A stretch of 64,000 bases of DNA, from NCBI GenBank assembly GCA_046348995.1, contig JAXMDB010000001.1, forward strand, positions 496,001 to 560,000, written 5' to 3'. Positions 56,808 to 64,000 of the stretch are shown in pieces. The first letter of the stretch is position 1. Each line of letters starts with the position of its first letter. A program made the position numbers and the translations under genes. The notes beneath the pieces were generated by a model. The model was not told the DNA's origin. It worked only from the letters and a program-made list of their open reading frames with translations, and made no database searches. This DNA comes from JANNSX01 sp046348995 (GTDB lineage: Bacteria > Pseudomonadota > Alphaproteobacteria > Rhizobiales > Hyphomicrobiaceae).

Positions 56808-59800
56808 GCGGCCGCGGGCTCCTGCGCGCGGGTCGCGATCGCCTCCGTCAAGAGCTTCGCCTTGAGCGCCGCCTGCTTCGCGCGAACGGCTTCATAGGCC
56901 GCCATCTTGACGTGTCCGAAACCGCGAATGTCCAGAGGCAGTGCTGCGAGCTCGACGGCAAGACCGTGGTTCGCCGGCGTCAGCCGCTCGGCGATCGTGT
57001 CGAGCAGCGTAAAGTAATCGGCAATCAACTGCCGCTCGAGGCGCCGCTCGGCGGTGCGGCCGAAGATGTCGGCCCAACTTCCCCGCAAGCCCTTCATGCG
57101 CGCGACCACGCCGAGCACCTTGAGGATCCACGGACCGAAGACCATCTTCTTGGGCTCGCCCGACGTCGGATCGCGGCGCGCTAGCAGCGGCGGCGACAGG
57201 TGGATCTCGATACGCTGCGTGCCGTCGAAGGCATCCGCCACCGACTTGGCGAAGCGGCCATCGGTATAGAGCCGCGCCACCTCGTACTCGTCCTTGTAGG
57301 CCATGAGCTTCGACAGACTCTTCGCAGCGGCGAGCGCGAGCCCCGTGTGGCCCGGCGTGCGGGTCGCCTCGACGTCCGCGATCCTGCCGATCGCCGTCTC
57401 GAAGCGATTTGCATATGCGGCATCCTGGTAGCGCGTCAGCAGCGCCTTGCGATGCGCGACAACGCTCTCGAGCGTCTCGGGCTTCGGCGTCTCGGGAGCA
57501 GCGCCGGCGAGCTTTTGCACTGCTGCCCGATCGTGCGCGAGCAGCCGTCCGAGCCGGAACGCGTTCCGGTTCATCGCCACCGCCGCGCCGTTGAGGGCGA
57601 TCGCCTGCTCGATCGCGGCGCTCGCGATCGGCACCGTGCCCATTTGATAGGCAACGCCCAACAGCAGCATGTTGCCGGCGATGCTGTCGCCGAAGAGCCG
57701 GAGCGCCAGATCGTTGGCGTCGAGGAAGCTCACGCGATCCTTGCCCGCGCGCTCCTCGAGTTGCCGCTTGATGCGCGCCGCCGGCAGATGCAGCTCGCGA
57801 TTGCGCGTGAAATCGCCGGTGATGATCTCGTGCGCGTTCGAGATGATGCGCGTGTGGCCGGGCTCGATCGTCTCCAGCACCTTCGTCGAGCCGGTGACGA
57901 GGAGATCGCCGCCGACGATCACGTCGGCCGCCATGAGCGGCACGCGGATGGCGTGGATTGCCTCGGGCGTTTTGGCGATGCGCGCGTGGCAGGCGACGGC
58001 GCCGCCTTTCTGCGCGAGGCCCGTCATGTCGATGCCGCCGAAGCCCTTGCCGTCGAGATAGGCCGCCTCGCCGAGCACCGCGCTCACGGTGACCACGCCG
58101 GTGCCGCCGATGCCGGTCACGAGCATGGAGTAGGGGGTGTCGAGCGAGGGCAGCGTCGGCTCGGGCAAGCCGGCCGTCGCCGCGTCGACCGTCGCGCTAT
58201 CGATCGACGACGGCTTCTTGGGCTTGGCACCATGCACGGTGACGAAGCTCGGGCAGAAGCCCTTCAAGCAGGAGAAATCCTTGTTGCAGGCCGACTGGTC
58301 GATCTGGCGCTTGCGGCCGAGCTCGGTCTCGAGTGGCAGCACGGCGATGCAGTTCGACTTGACGCCGCAATCGCCGCAGCCCTCGCAGACATCGGCGTTG
58401 ATGAAGACGCGCTTGTCGGGATCGGGGAAGGTGCCGCGCTTGCGGCGGCGGCGCTTCTCGGCCGCACAAGTCTGGTCGTAGATGATGGCGGTGACGCCCT
58501 CGATCTCGCGCATGTCCTTCTGCACGGCATCGAGCTCGTCGCGATGATGGATCGTGGCGCCCGGCGGGAAGTCGGACGTGCCGCCGTATTTCTCGGGCTC
58601 GTCCGTCACGATGGCGACGCGCTTGACGCCCTCGGCGGCGACCTCGCGCGCGATCTGCGGCACCGTCTTGCCGCCGTCGAGCGCCTGGCCGCCGGTCATC
58701 GCGACGGCGTCGTTGTAGAGTATTTTATAGGTGACGTTGACGCCCGAGGCGACGGCCGCGCGGATCGCGAGCGAGCCCGAATGGATATAGGTGCCGTCGC
58801 CTAGATTCTGGAAGACGTGCTTGCGTTTCGAGAACGCCGCCTCGCCGACCCAGTTGGCGCCTTCGGCGCCCATCTGCGTGAAGCCCTCGGTGTTGCGGTC
58901 CATCCACTGCGCCATGTAGTGGCAGCCGATACCGGCATAGGCGTGGCTGCCTTCCGGCACGCGCGTCGACGTATTGTGCGGGCAGCCGGCGCAGAAATAG
59001 GGAATGCGCGTCGCGAGCTCTTTGACCGTGCCGCGCTGGGCGAGCCGCGCCTTCAGCTCCGCGACGCGTGCGGCAAGCGCCGCATCGTCGTTGTATTTGA
59101 GCAGCCGCTCGCCGATGGCGACCGCGATCGAGGTTGGCTCGAGTGCGCCATAGGCCGGGAAGAGGGGTTGGCCGTTCTCGTCGCGTTTGCCGACGACGGT
59201 CGGCGCCCAGGGCTGGTGGTAGAGCTCTTCCTTCACCTCCACCTCGACGATCATCCGCTTCTCCTCGACCACCATCACGAGGTCGAGGCCTATGGCGAAC
59301 TCGAGGAAGCCCTTGGGCTCGAAGGGCCAGGTCATCGCGACCTTGTAGAGGCCGAGGCCCAGACGGTTGCAGGCGACCTCGTCGAGGCCGAGCTCCTCGA
59401 GCGCCTGGCGCGTATCGAGATAGCTCTTGCCGAGCGTGACGATGCCGATCTTGCGATTGGGGCCGCCCGAGAAGATCGTCTTGTCGAGCTTGTTGGCGCG
59501 CGCGTAGGCCACCGCAGCATCGCGCTTGTAGGCGTGCAGCCGCTGCTCGCGCGTCAGCGGATGATCGCCTAAGCGAATGTTGAGGCCGCCCTCCGGAAGC
59601 TTGAAGTCCTCAGGGATCGTCACGGTGACGCGATCGACGCGCCCATCGACGACGGAGGTGCTCTCGAAGTTGTCCTTCACGCATTTGACGCCGACCCACA
59701 CGCCCGCATAGCGCGAGAGCGCATAGGCGTGGATGCCGTAGTCGAGGATTTCCTGGACGCCCGCCGGGTTGAGCACGGGGATCATGAAATCGATGAACGA

Positions 59801-60283
59801 CCACTCGCTCTGGTGCGCCGTCGTCGAGCTTTCGCAGGTGTGGTCGTCGCCCATCAGCGCGATGACGCCGCCGTGCTTGGAGGTGCCGGCGTGATTGGCG
59901 TGCCGGAAGGCGTCACCCGAGCGATCGACGCCCGGACCCTTGCCGTACCAGAGGCCGAAGACGCCGTCGTATTTGCCTTCGCCGCGCAGCTCTGCCTGCT
60001 GCGTCCCCCAGATGGCGGTGGCGGCGAGATCCTCGTTGATGCCGGGCTTGAAGATGATGTTGCGCGCCAGCGTCTCTTTTTTGGCGCGGATGAACTGGCC
60101 TTCGAGCGTCGCGATCGGCGAGCCGCGATAGCCCGAGACGTATCCGGCCGTGTTGAGGCCCGCGCGCTTGTCGCGCTCGTGCTGCATGAGCATCAGGCGG
60201 ACGGACGCTTGCGCACCCGTCAGCAGCACATGCTCTTTGTCGAGATCGAATTTATCGCTCAGCTTGGCTTCGGTTCGCGCCAT
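56804..60283 (-). CDS. Indolepyruvate ferredoxin oxidoreductase, fused alpha-beta form (1159 aa)
   Basis: Thiamine-diphosphate enzyme oxidatively decarboxylating aryl- or branched-chain 2-oxo acids to acyl-CoA with reduction of ferredoxin. Segments: GYVSGYRGSPIATLEGQF and LWYGKGPGVDRSGDAF near the N-terminus, FCAGCPHNTST, the TDP site GDGTYIHSGSLAIRAAV, cysteine-rich NADVCEGCGDCGVKSNC and DQSACNKDFSCLKGFCPSF for iron-sulfur binding, then the gamma-type domain VTGIGGTGVVTVSAVLGEAA. The start MARTEAKLSDKFDLDKEHVL at 60283 has AAAGG upstream; the frame to 60307 is less likely. It is coupled to the NUDIX gene. Confidence 0.95.
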   Translation of the reverse strand: MARTEAKLSDKFDLDKEHVLLTGAQASVRLMLMQHERDKRAGLNTAGYVSGYRGSPIATLEGQFIRAKKETLARNIIFKPGINEDLAATAIWGTQQAELRGEGKYDGVFGLWYGKGPGVDRSGDAFRHANHAGTSKHGGVIALMGDDHTCESSTTAHQSEWSFIDFMIPVLNPAGVQEILDYGIHAYALSRYAGVWVGVKCVKDNFESTSVVDGRVDRVTVTIPEDFKLPEGGLNIRLGDHPLTREQRLHAYKRDAAVAYARANKLDKTIFSGGPNRKIGIVTLGKSYLDTRQALEELGLDEVACNRLGLGLYKVAMTWPFEPKGFLEFAIGLDLVMVVEEKRMIVEVEVKEELYHQPWAPTVVGKRDENGQPLFPAYGALEPTSIAVAIGERLLKYNDDAALAARVAELKARLAQRGTVKELATRIPYFCAGCPHNTSTRVPEGSHAYAGIGCHYMAQWMDRNTEGFTQMGAEGANWVGEAAFSKRKHVFQNLGDGTYIHSGSLAIRAAVASGVNVTYKILYNDAVAMTGGQALDGGKTVPQIAREVAAEGVKRVAIVTDEPEKYGGTSDFPPGATIHHRDELDAVQKDMREIEGVTAIIYDQTCAAEKRRRRKRGTFPDPDKRVFINADVCEGCGDCGVKSNCIAVLPLETELGRKRQIDQSACNKDFSCLKGFCPSFVTVHGAKPKKPSSIDSATVDAATAGLPEPTLPSLDTPYSMLVTGIGGTGVVTVSAVLGEAAYLDGKGFGGIDMTGLAQKGGAVACHARIAKTPEAIHAIRVPLMAADVIVGGDLLVTGSTKVLETIEPGHTRIISNAHEIITGDFTRNRELHLPAARIKRQLEERAGKDRVSFLDANDLALRLFGDSIAGNMLLLGVAYQMGTVPIASAAIEQAIALNGAAVAMNRNAFRLGRLLAHDRAAVQKLAGAAPETPKPETLESVVAHRKALLTRYQDAAYANRFETAIGRIADVEATRTPGHTGLALAAAKSLSKLMAYKDEYEVARLYTDGRFAKSVADAFDGTQRIEIHLSPPLLARRDPTSGEPKKMVFGPWILKVLGVVARMKGLRGSWADIFGRTAERRLERQLIADYFTLLDTIAERLTPANHGLAVELAALPLDIRGFGHVKMAAYEAVRAKQAALKAKLLTEAIATRAQEPAAA

Positions 60284-60364
60284 CGCTCGCAACCTTTCGA
60301 GGCCCACCCGCTTGACCGTAGATAGGTCAACACTACTGCCTTATCAACCGAGGCGCTACGATTT

Positions 60365-60487
60365 TCAGACTGGTGGAGTCTGCTTTTCACGAGAGGCAGA
60401 GATGCCGGCTCGGCGCACCGTCTCGATCGCCAGGGTGCAATCGAGGTAATCCACGGCGTGCTGGTTGGGTTTGGTCGCGGCTCCCTC
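60365..60487 (-). pseudogene. C-terminal remnant of a second SABATH-type methyltransferase
   Basis: The minus-strand frame reads AEGAATKPNQHAVDYLDCTLAIETV and then runs to a stop at 60365. It matches the end of the intact methyltransferase, TAEPHRHAMDYVHCYLAIEKV (60935-61000), at most positions. About 25 homologous codons survive, directly abutting the tandem repeat array; the rest of the copy is absent. No start signal is present. Confidence 0.7.
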
Positions 60488-60931
60488 GGCGCACTACGCT
60501 TACGCTATTGCGCCCTACGGTTTTTCGCAGGCGCGTAGGGCGCAACTGTCCCTTCGGGCGTATTGCGCCACGCCACCCGATCACTTTGGCTGATGTCGGC
60601 TGATCCTGGCGCACTACGCTTACGCTATTGCGCCCTACGGTTTTTCGAAGACGGGTAGGGCGCAATAGCCCCCTTCGGGCGTATTGCGTCGGCCACCCAA
60701 TCGCTTTGGCCGATGTCGGCTGGCCTCGGCGCACTACGCTTTCGCTATTGCGCCCTACGGTTTCGGAGGCGCGTAGGGCGCAATAGCCCCCTTCGGGCGT
60801 ATTGCGCCGCGCCACCCAATCACTTCGGCGGATGTCGGCTGACCTCGGCGCAATACACTTTCGCTATTGCGCCCTACGGTTTTTCGAAGGCGCGTAGGGC
60901 ACAATGGTCCGTTGGGGCGTATTGTGCCGCG
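60488..60931. repeat. Four tandem copies of a ~120-bp palindromic repeat unit
   Basis: Units begin with GGCGCA at 60488, 60608, 60728 and 60847 (periods 120, 120 and 119 bp); the last is shortened. Each holds outer arms GGCGCACTACGC and GCGTATTGCGCC, an inner hairpin TTGCGCCCTACG with CGTAGGGCGCAA, and a ~40-bp spacer containing CTTTGGCYGATGTCGGCTG. The array ends at the methyltransferase stop codon and begins at the methyltransferase remnant. With 60284-60487 it makes up the 648-bp gap upstream of the oxidoreductase gene. Confidence 0.93.
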
Positions 60932-62059
60932 CTAATCCACCTTCTCGATCGCCAGGTAGCAATGCACGTAGTCCATGGCGTGGCGGTGGGGCTCGGCCGT
61001 GACAGTGTCCTCGTAGCGGCGGTAGAAGAGATCGACGATCGCGCGCCGCTCCTCGATCGGCCGTGCGGGATCGAGCGCGTTGGCGAACACGGTCTCGCTC
61101 CAGCTTCGGAGCGTCGGTACGTAGCTTTCGGCGAAATCGCGCGGGCTCATGGCGCCGTTCGCGTCCTCGAAGGCGCGCCGGTAGGGACATTTGACGACGC
61201 CGGTGCGGGCCGAGATGAGCCGCAAACCCGCAGCATACGCAGCGCCGCCAGGCTGCAACGGCGCAGCGAACTCCTCTTTCGTCCGGTAGGACTGAGCGAA
61301 CGTCGCGCGCACATATTCGCCGGCCGTGATCCGGCCCTCGTCGCGCAAACCTTTCCAGAGCCGGTCGAAGGTGTCGAACATGCTGGCTTCGCCGGTGTGC
61401 CCGAGATAGCGGCCCTCCTCGTCGATGCCGAAGTTCATGAAGACGAGGCGTCCGCCGGGCCGGAGCTCCTTGGCGCGGGCCAGCAGGATGTTGACCCAGT
61501 CCTCTTCGGCGCGCTTGGCGAAGGCGGCCCGCTCGTCGGCGTTCGCGCCGACCATGTGCACGTGGGTCGTGATCTCGCAGGGTTTCTCGGAGATGTAGTG
61601 CATGGCGGTCGCGGAAAAGCCCATGTCGAGCGTCGCGTCGGGAAACAGCTGGCGATGGAAGCCGACGCCGCAGGCGTGCACGAAGACGCCCGGAAATTTC
61701 GTCAGATAGGACAGCTCCGGTTCCTCAGAGAGCCCGAGCATGTTCTTGAACAGCACCGAGTAGTCGTTGCTCGGGAGATCCGTGTAGGTGACGACGATCT
61801 GCTTCTCCGGAAAGCGCGCGCGGATCGCCGCCACCGTGTCGTGCATCGCCTTCTTCGACGTGCCGCCGTCCGCCGCGCCGAAATCGGCGATGCGCACGGG
61901 CTGGCCGGGCTCGGGCGCCGGCAGCGCCGCCACCGCCTCCATCAGCATGCCCGACGCCTTGTCGATGACGTCCTTGGCGCCGCGCGTGCGCTGACTGTAG
62001 TAGCCGCCGCCCTTCATGGCGGTCACGGCGGCGGTGGAGGAAACAGGTGCTTGGCTCAT
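60932..62059 (-). CDS. SABATH-type (salicylate carboxyl methyltransferase-like) SAM-dependent methyltransferase (375 aa)
   Basis: The sequence follows the SABATH pattern best known from plants: a MKGGGYYSQRTRGAKDV N-terminus corresponding to the MNGGxGxxSYxxNS motif, the SAM site VRIADFGAADGGTSKKAM (about residues 55-72), a TDLPSNDYSVLFKNM segment, DMGFSATAMHYIS (compare SSSLHWLS) and a helical cap. These enzymes methylate carboxyl groups of small acids or ring nitrogens; the substrate here is unknown. The TAG stop touches the repeat array. It lies 7 nt downstream of the TRAP-like protein gene and is probably co-transcribed with it. Confidence 0.83.
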   Translation of the reverse strand: MSQAPVSSTAAVTAMKGGGYYSQRTRGAKDVIDKASGMLMEAVAALPAPEPGQPVRIADFGAADGGTSKKAMHDTVAAIRARFPEKQIVVTYTDLPSNDYSVLFKNMLGLSEEPELSYLTKFPGVFVHACGVGFHRQLFPDATLDMGFSATAMHYISEKPCEITTHVHMVGANADERAAFAKRAEEDWVNILLARAKELRPGGRLVFMNFGIDEEGRYLGHTGEASMFDTFDRLWKGLRDEGRITAGEYVRATFAQSYRTKEEFAAPLQPGGAAYAAGLRLISARTGVVKCPYRRAFEDANGAMSPRDFAESYVPTLRSWSETVFANALDPARPIEERRAIVDLFYRRYEDTVTAEPHRHAMDYVHCYLAIEKVD

Positions 62060-62066
62060 GCGATGC

Positions 62067-63074
62067 TTACGATGTGAGGGAGGCGGGCGGCGCCGTCAGC
62101 CGCGTGAAGCCTTCGATGCTCGCGACGAGCTTGGCGATGGTCGCGTGCTGCTTGGCGGCGTCGGAGAGGAGATCGGCGGAAGCCTGCTCGATCCGCCGGA
62201 CGAGCGCGCGGTCGAACAGGATGCTGAGCGGCCGGTTGCGCCTCTCGATCGTCAGACGGGCCATGCGCCGGTGCGTGGCAAGCTCGGTGCCGGCGAGCGG
62301 CGCCGCGGCTGCGATCGCCGTCTCGAGGAGCGCCTGATCGCCGGAGCTCAGTGCGCGGAACCGCGCGATCGGCATGCTCATCGACAGCATGCGGCCGGCA
62401 CTGTGGAACGGGCTCTCGGCCGCGGCGGCGAACGCCGTCAGCGTCGGGTGCAACGTATCGGCGAGCGGCGACAGCCCTTCGACGATCTCGACGACGCCGT
62501 CATCCGAGGGCGTCCGGGCGCCGAGCAGACGCACGACCCGCCCGGCAAAGCCACCGGTATCGATGGTGAGCCCCGTCAGATCGCGATAGCTGTCTTGCCG
62601 GGCCCAGGCGAGGGGCGCGCCGGTATGTCCGGCGTAGAAGACCTTGCGGCCGCCTTCGAGCGCGATCTCGCTCCAGAGGCGGTAACCGCCGGCGACCGTC
62701 AGCCAGCCCGCCGTCGCCTGCTCGTCGAACCCGTTCGGGCGGCCGGCGACGATGTCGTGGGCGATGGAGAGAGGGCCATCCGCGTCCGGGAAGCCGAGCA
62801 GCAGATCGGCTTCGTTTTGCTCCGTTGCATGCTCGGGCGCAGCGAGCGCGATGCGGCCTTCGGTGATCGCCGCGAGCGACTGCGACAGGCTTTGTAGAAC
62901 CGTGAACGTACCTGGCTGATCGAGCGGGAAGCGTGTTGCGACGGTGAAGCGCTCGTGTCTGCGTAGAACCGCAGGCGCGACCGGACGGACGGCCTCGGAT
63001 GCGCCGGCAGCTGCTGGCAGTGCCGCTGCGCCCGCGACGGCGCCTGTCGTCTTCAGGAAGGAACGGCGGTCCAT
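62067..63074 (-). CDS. Tat-exported TRAP (DctP-type) solute-binding-like protein (335 aa)
   Basis: The N-terminus MDRRSFLKTTGAVAGAAAL is a twin-arginine signal. The body has the DctP layout: an early TEGRIALA strand, AGGYRLWSEIALEGG, GLTIDTGGFAGRVVRLLGA, and a long helical end with TIERRNRPLSILFDRALVRRIEQAS. TRAP proteins deliver organic acids to a DctQM permease, but no permease gene is within the window. It may serve a remote transporter, or act as a sensor or enzyme. Its stop is 7 nt before the methyltransferase start. Confidence 0.75.
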   Translation of the reverse strand: MDRRSFLKTTGAVAGAAALPAAAGASEAVRPVAPAVLRRHERFTVATRFPLDQPGTFTVLQSLSQSLAAITEGRIALAAPEHATEQNEADLLLGFPDADGPLSIAHDIVAGRPNGFDEQATAGWLTVAGGYRLWSEIALEGGRKVFYAGHTGAPLAWARQDSYRDLTGLTIDTGGFAGRVVRLLGARTPSDDGVVEIVEGLSPLADTLHPTLTAFAAAAESPFHSAGRMLSMSMPIARFRALSSGDQALLETAIAAAAPLAGTELATHRRMARLTIERRNRPLSILFDRALVRRIEQASADLLSDAAKQHATIAKLVASIEGFTRLTAPPASLTS

Positions 63075-63164
63075 GTCTCACCCCTTCGGCAAAATCTGGT
63101 GCGATCTTAACGATTGCGCACGCGATTGCACGGGGGATCGGCCGTCTTCGCCGGGGCTGTCGCC

Positions 63165-63548
63165 TCACGGCAACGGTCGAAGGCTCGCGGTCGGGGCGTC
63201 GTCGGCGAGCACCTGGGCGATGCCGGTCTCGAACGCCTGCTTGCCTGGGTAGCCGGTCAGCCGCGCGATCTCGATGCCGTCACGCATGACGATGAAGGTC
63301 GGCACCGTGCGAATCGGTGAGCGGAGCGGTTGGCCTGCCGTGCCGAGTGCATTGAGGTCGACGATCGTCAGCGGCAGCGAGCGGCTGGTCTCCGACGTCC
63401 AGTAATCCTGAAGCGCCTCGGTATGGAACTGCGCGCAGGCGGTGCAGCCTTCGATCTCGAAGACGAAGAGGCGCATGTCCGCGCGCGCGCGCGACACAGA
63501 CGCCGCTACGCAGAGACCCGCCAAGACCACTCGAGACCAACGCCGCAA
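63165..63548 (-). CDS. Periplasmic thioredoxin-like protein (127 aa)
   Basis: A signal peptide (about residues 1-23, ending SRARA) precedes a thioredoxin fold with CTAC (Cys35, Cys38) right after the first strand (MRLFVFEIEGCTAC) and the cis-proline in RTVPTFIVMRDG. The position of CxxC so near the mature N-terminus resembles SoxW/TlpA-like reductases. It probably reduces a periplasmic partner. It lies 90 bp upstream of the TRAP-like gene on the same strand. Confidence 0.88.
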   Translation of the reverse strand: MRRWSRVVLAGLCVAASVSRARADMRLFVFEIEGCTACAQFHTEALQDYWTSETSRSLPLTIVDLNALGTAGQPLRSPIRTVPTFIVMRDGIEIARLTGYPGKQAFETGIAQVLADDAPTASLRPLP

Positions 63549-63663
63549 CGCGCCAACTCCACTCGACCCACGGTCCGAGCTTAGCGGCGGAGGAGGGGCG
63601 TTGGGAAGGCGTTGGGTAAACCGATCGTTAATCCGAGCCGGTGCGGCGGACGTCCCACGAAAA

Positions 63664-63689
63664 AAGGGGTGATCCGAGGATCACCCCTT
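63664..63689 (-). terminator. Rho-independent terminator of the L,D-transpeptidase gene
   Basis: A perfect 12-bp stem (AAGGGGTGATCC with GGATCACCCCTT) and minimal loop, followed on the minus strand by six Ts (the A-run 63660-63665). It lies 67 bp downstream of the transpeptidase stop at 63757. Confidence 0.9.
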
Positions 63690-63756
63690 GAGTTTCGGCT
63701 TATGGCAGGCACGGATCCCGGCGCGGCAAGCCGGGATCCCGGAGAAATCGGATGGC

Positions 63757-64000
63757 TCAAGTCTTATAGCGATTCCACGTCACGAGCACGCGGGCTCCGA
63801 CCGGAACACGGCCGTAAAGATCCAGAACGTCCTCGTTGAACATGCGGATGCAACCCTTGGAGACGGCCTCGCCGATCGTCCAGGGCGCGTCGGTGCCGTG
63901 GATGCGGTAGGTCGAGGAGCCGAGATAAAGCGCCCGGTTGCCGAGCGGATTCATCGGATGGCCGCCCGGCACGAAGGCCGGCAGCTTCGGGTTCTCCTTG
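63757..64000 (-). CDS. L,D-transpeptidase (YkuD domain), C-terminal part; 5' end outside window
   Basis: Forms 3-3 peptidoglycan cross-links or anchors proteins to the wall. The catalytic region is present: RALYLGSSTYRIHGTDAPW with the conserved histidine and SKGCIRMFNEDVLDLY with the nucleophilic cysteine in the SxGCIRM motif, followed by GARVLVTW. The frame remains open to base 64000 (KENPKLPAFVPGGHPMNPLG), so the N-terminal part lies beyond the window. Confidence 0.95.
   Translation of the reverse strand, partial: KENPKLPAFVPGGHPMNPLGNRALYLGSSTYRIHGTDAPWTIGEAVSKGCIRMFNEDVLDLYGRVPVGARVLVTWNRYKT

Noticed and set aside
60488..60931. CRISPR-like array
   Set aside because: The repeated unit is 120 bp including its spacer, the spacers are nearly identical, and no cas genes are present.

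Overview
The window is GC-rich, densely coded chromosomal DNA of an alphaproteobacterium, most likely a Hyphomicrobiales (Rhizobiales) relative. This rests on gene order and family choice: the blocks rne / amidase / penicillin-binding protein 1A / prfB and aat-accC-accB-aroQ-DsbA-like-M48, the B12-dependent NrdJ, and an Ivd/Mcc leucine operon. No rRNA, tRNA, CRISPR array, integrase or insertion sequence was seen. No species is assigned.

Layout. 1-3.7 kb: 3' end of nrdJ, a 59-residue protein, a palindromic repeat and an acidic low-complexity protein. 3.7-9.1 kb (minus): M48 protease, DsbA-like protein, aroQ, accB, accC, aat. 9.3-14.5 kb: aminotransferase, an RTX/cadherin-like secreted protein, mntH with a candidate metal operator, and a small gene broken by one in-frame TGA. 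14.5-23 kb: RNase E with a long gene-free 5' side, cell-wall amidase, PBP1A, and prfB with its programmed +1 frameshift. 23-28 kb: gamma-glutamyltransferase, acylphosphatase, an ABC-F ATPase with a 1-nt frameshift, and a 1.1-kb gene-free tract of palindromes. 28-35.5 kb: gltD and gltB, which normally adjoin, are separated by an AbrB-PIN toxin-antitoxin remnant and a structured repeat; gltB also carries a 1-nt frameshift. 35.8-38.2 kb: a bufferin-type copper-RiPP operon (precursor, MNIO maturase, partner protein, DoxX). 38.3-45.4 kb: leucine/isovalerate catabolic operon liuA-liuB-ridA-liuD-liuE-liuC. 45.5-56.8 kb: a DUF4242-cyclase fusion, FAD-linked oxidase, a 1189-residue protein of ten tandem domains, a convergent secreted protein, GST, hydroxyproline epimerase-like enzyme, Tat-exported metallo-beta-lactamase-fold protein and NUDIX hydrolase. 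56.8-64 kb (minus): indolepyruvate ferredoxin oxidoreductase, a four-copy tandem repeat array beside a methyltransferase fragment, a SABATH-type methyltransferase, a TRAP-like binding protein, a periplasmic thioredoxin-like protein and the end of an L,D-transpeptidase.

The main coherent units are fatty-acid precursor supply (accBC), ammonium assimilation (gltBD), leucine breakdown to acetyl-CoA and acetoacetate (liu), copper sequestration (bufferin) and envelope synthesis (PBP1A, amidase, L,D-transpeptidase). The most novel-looking items are the ten-domain exported protein (47858-51427), the DUF4242-cyclase fusion, the SABATH methyltransferase with a decayed duplicate behind a repeat array, and a dispersed intergenic repeat whose two copies show compensatory stem changes.

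At least four genes are interrupted (13822-14481, 25200-27094, 30139-30536, 30789-35482). Two of the breaks are single-base losses in G runs within conserved housekeeping genes, so assembly error must be excluded before calling them biological.
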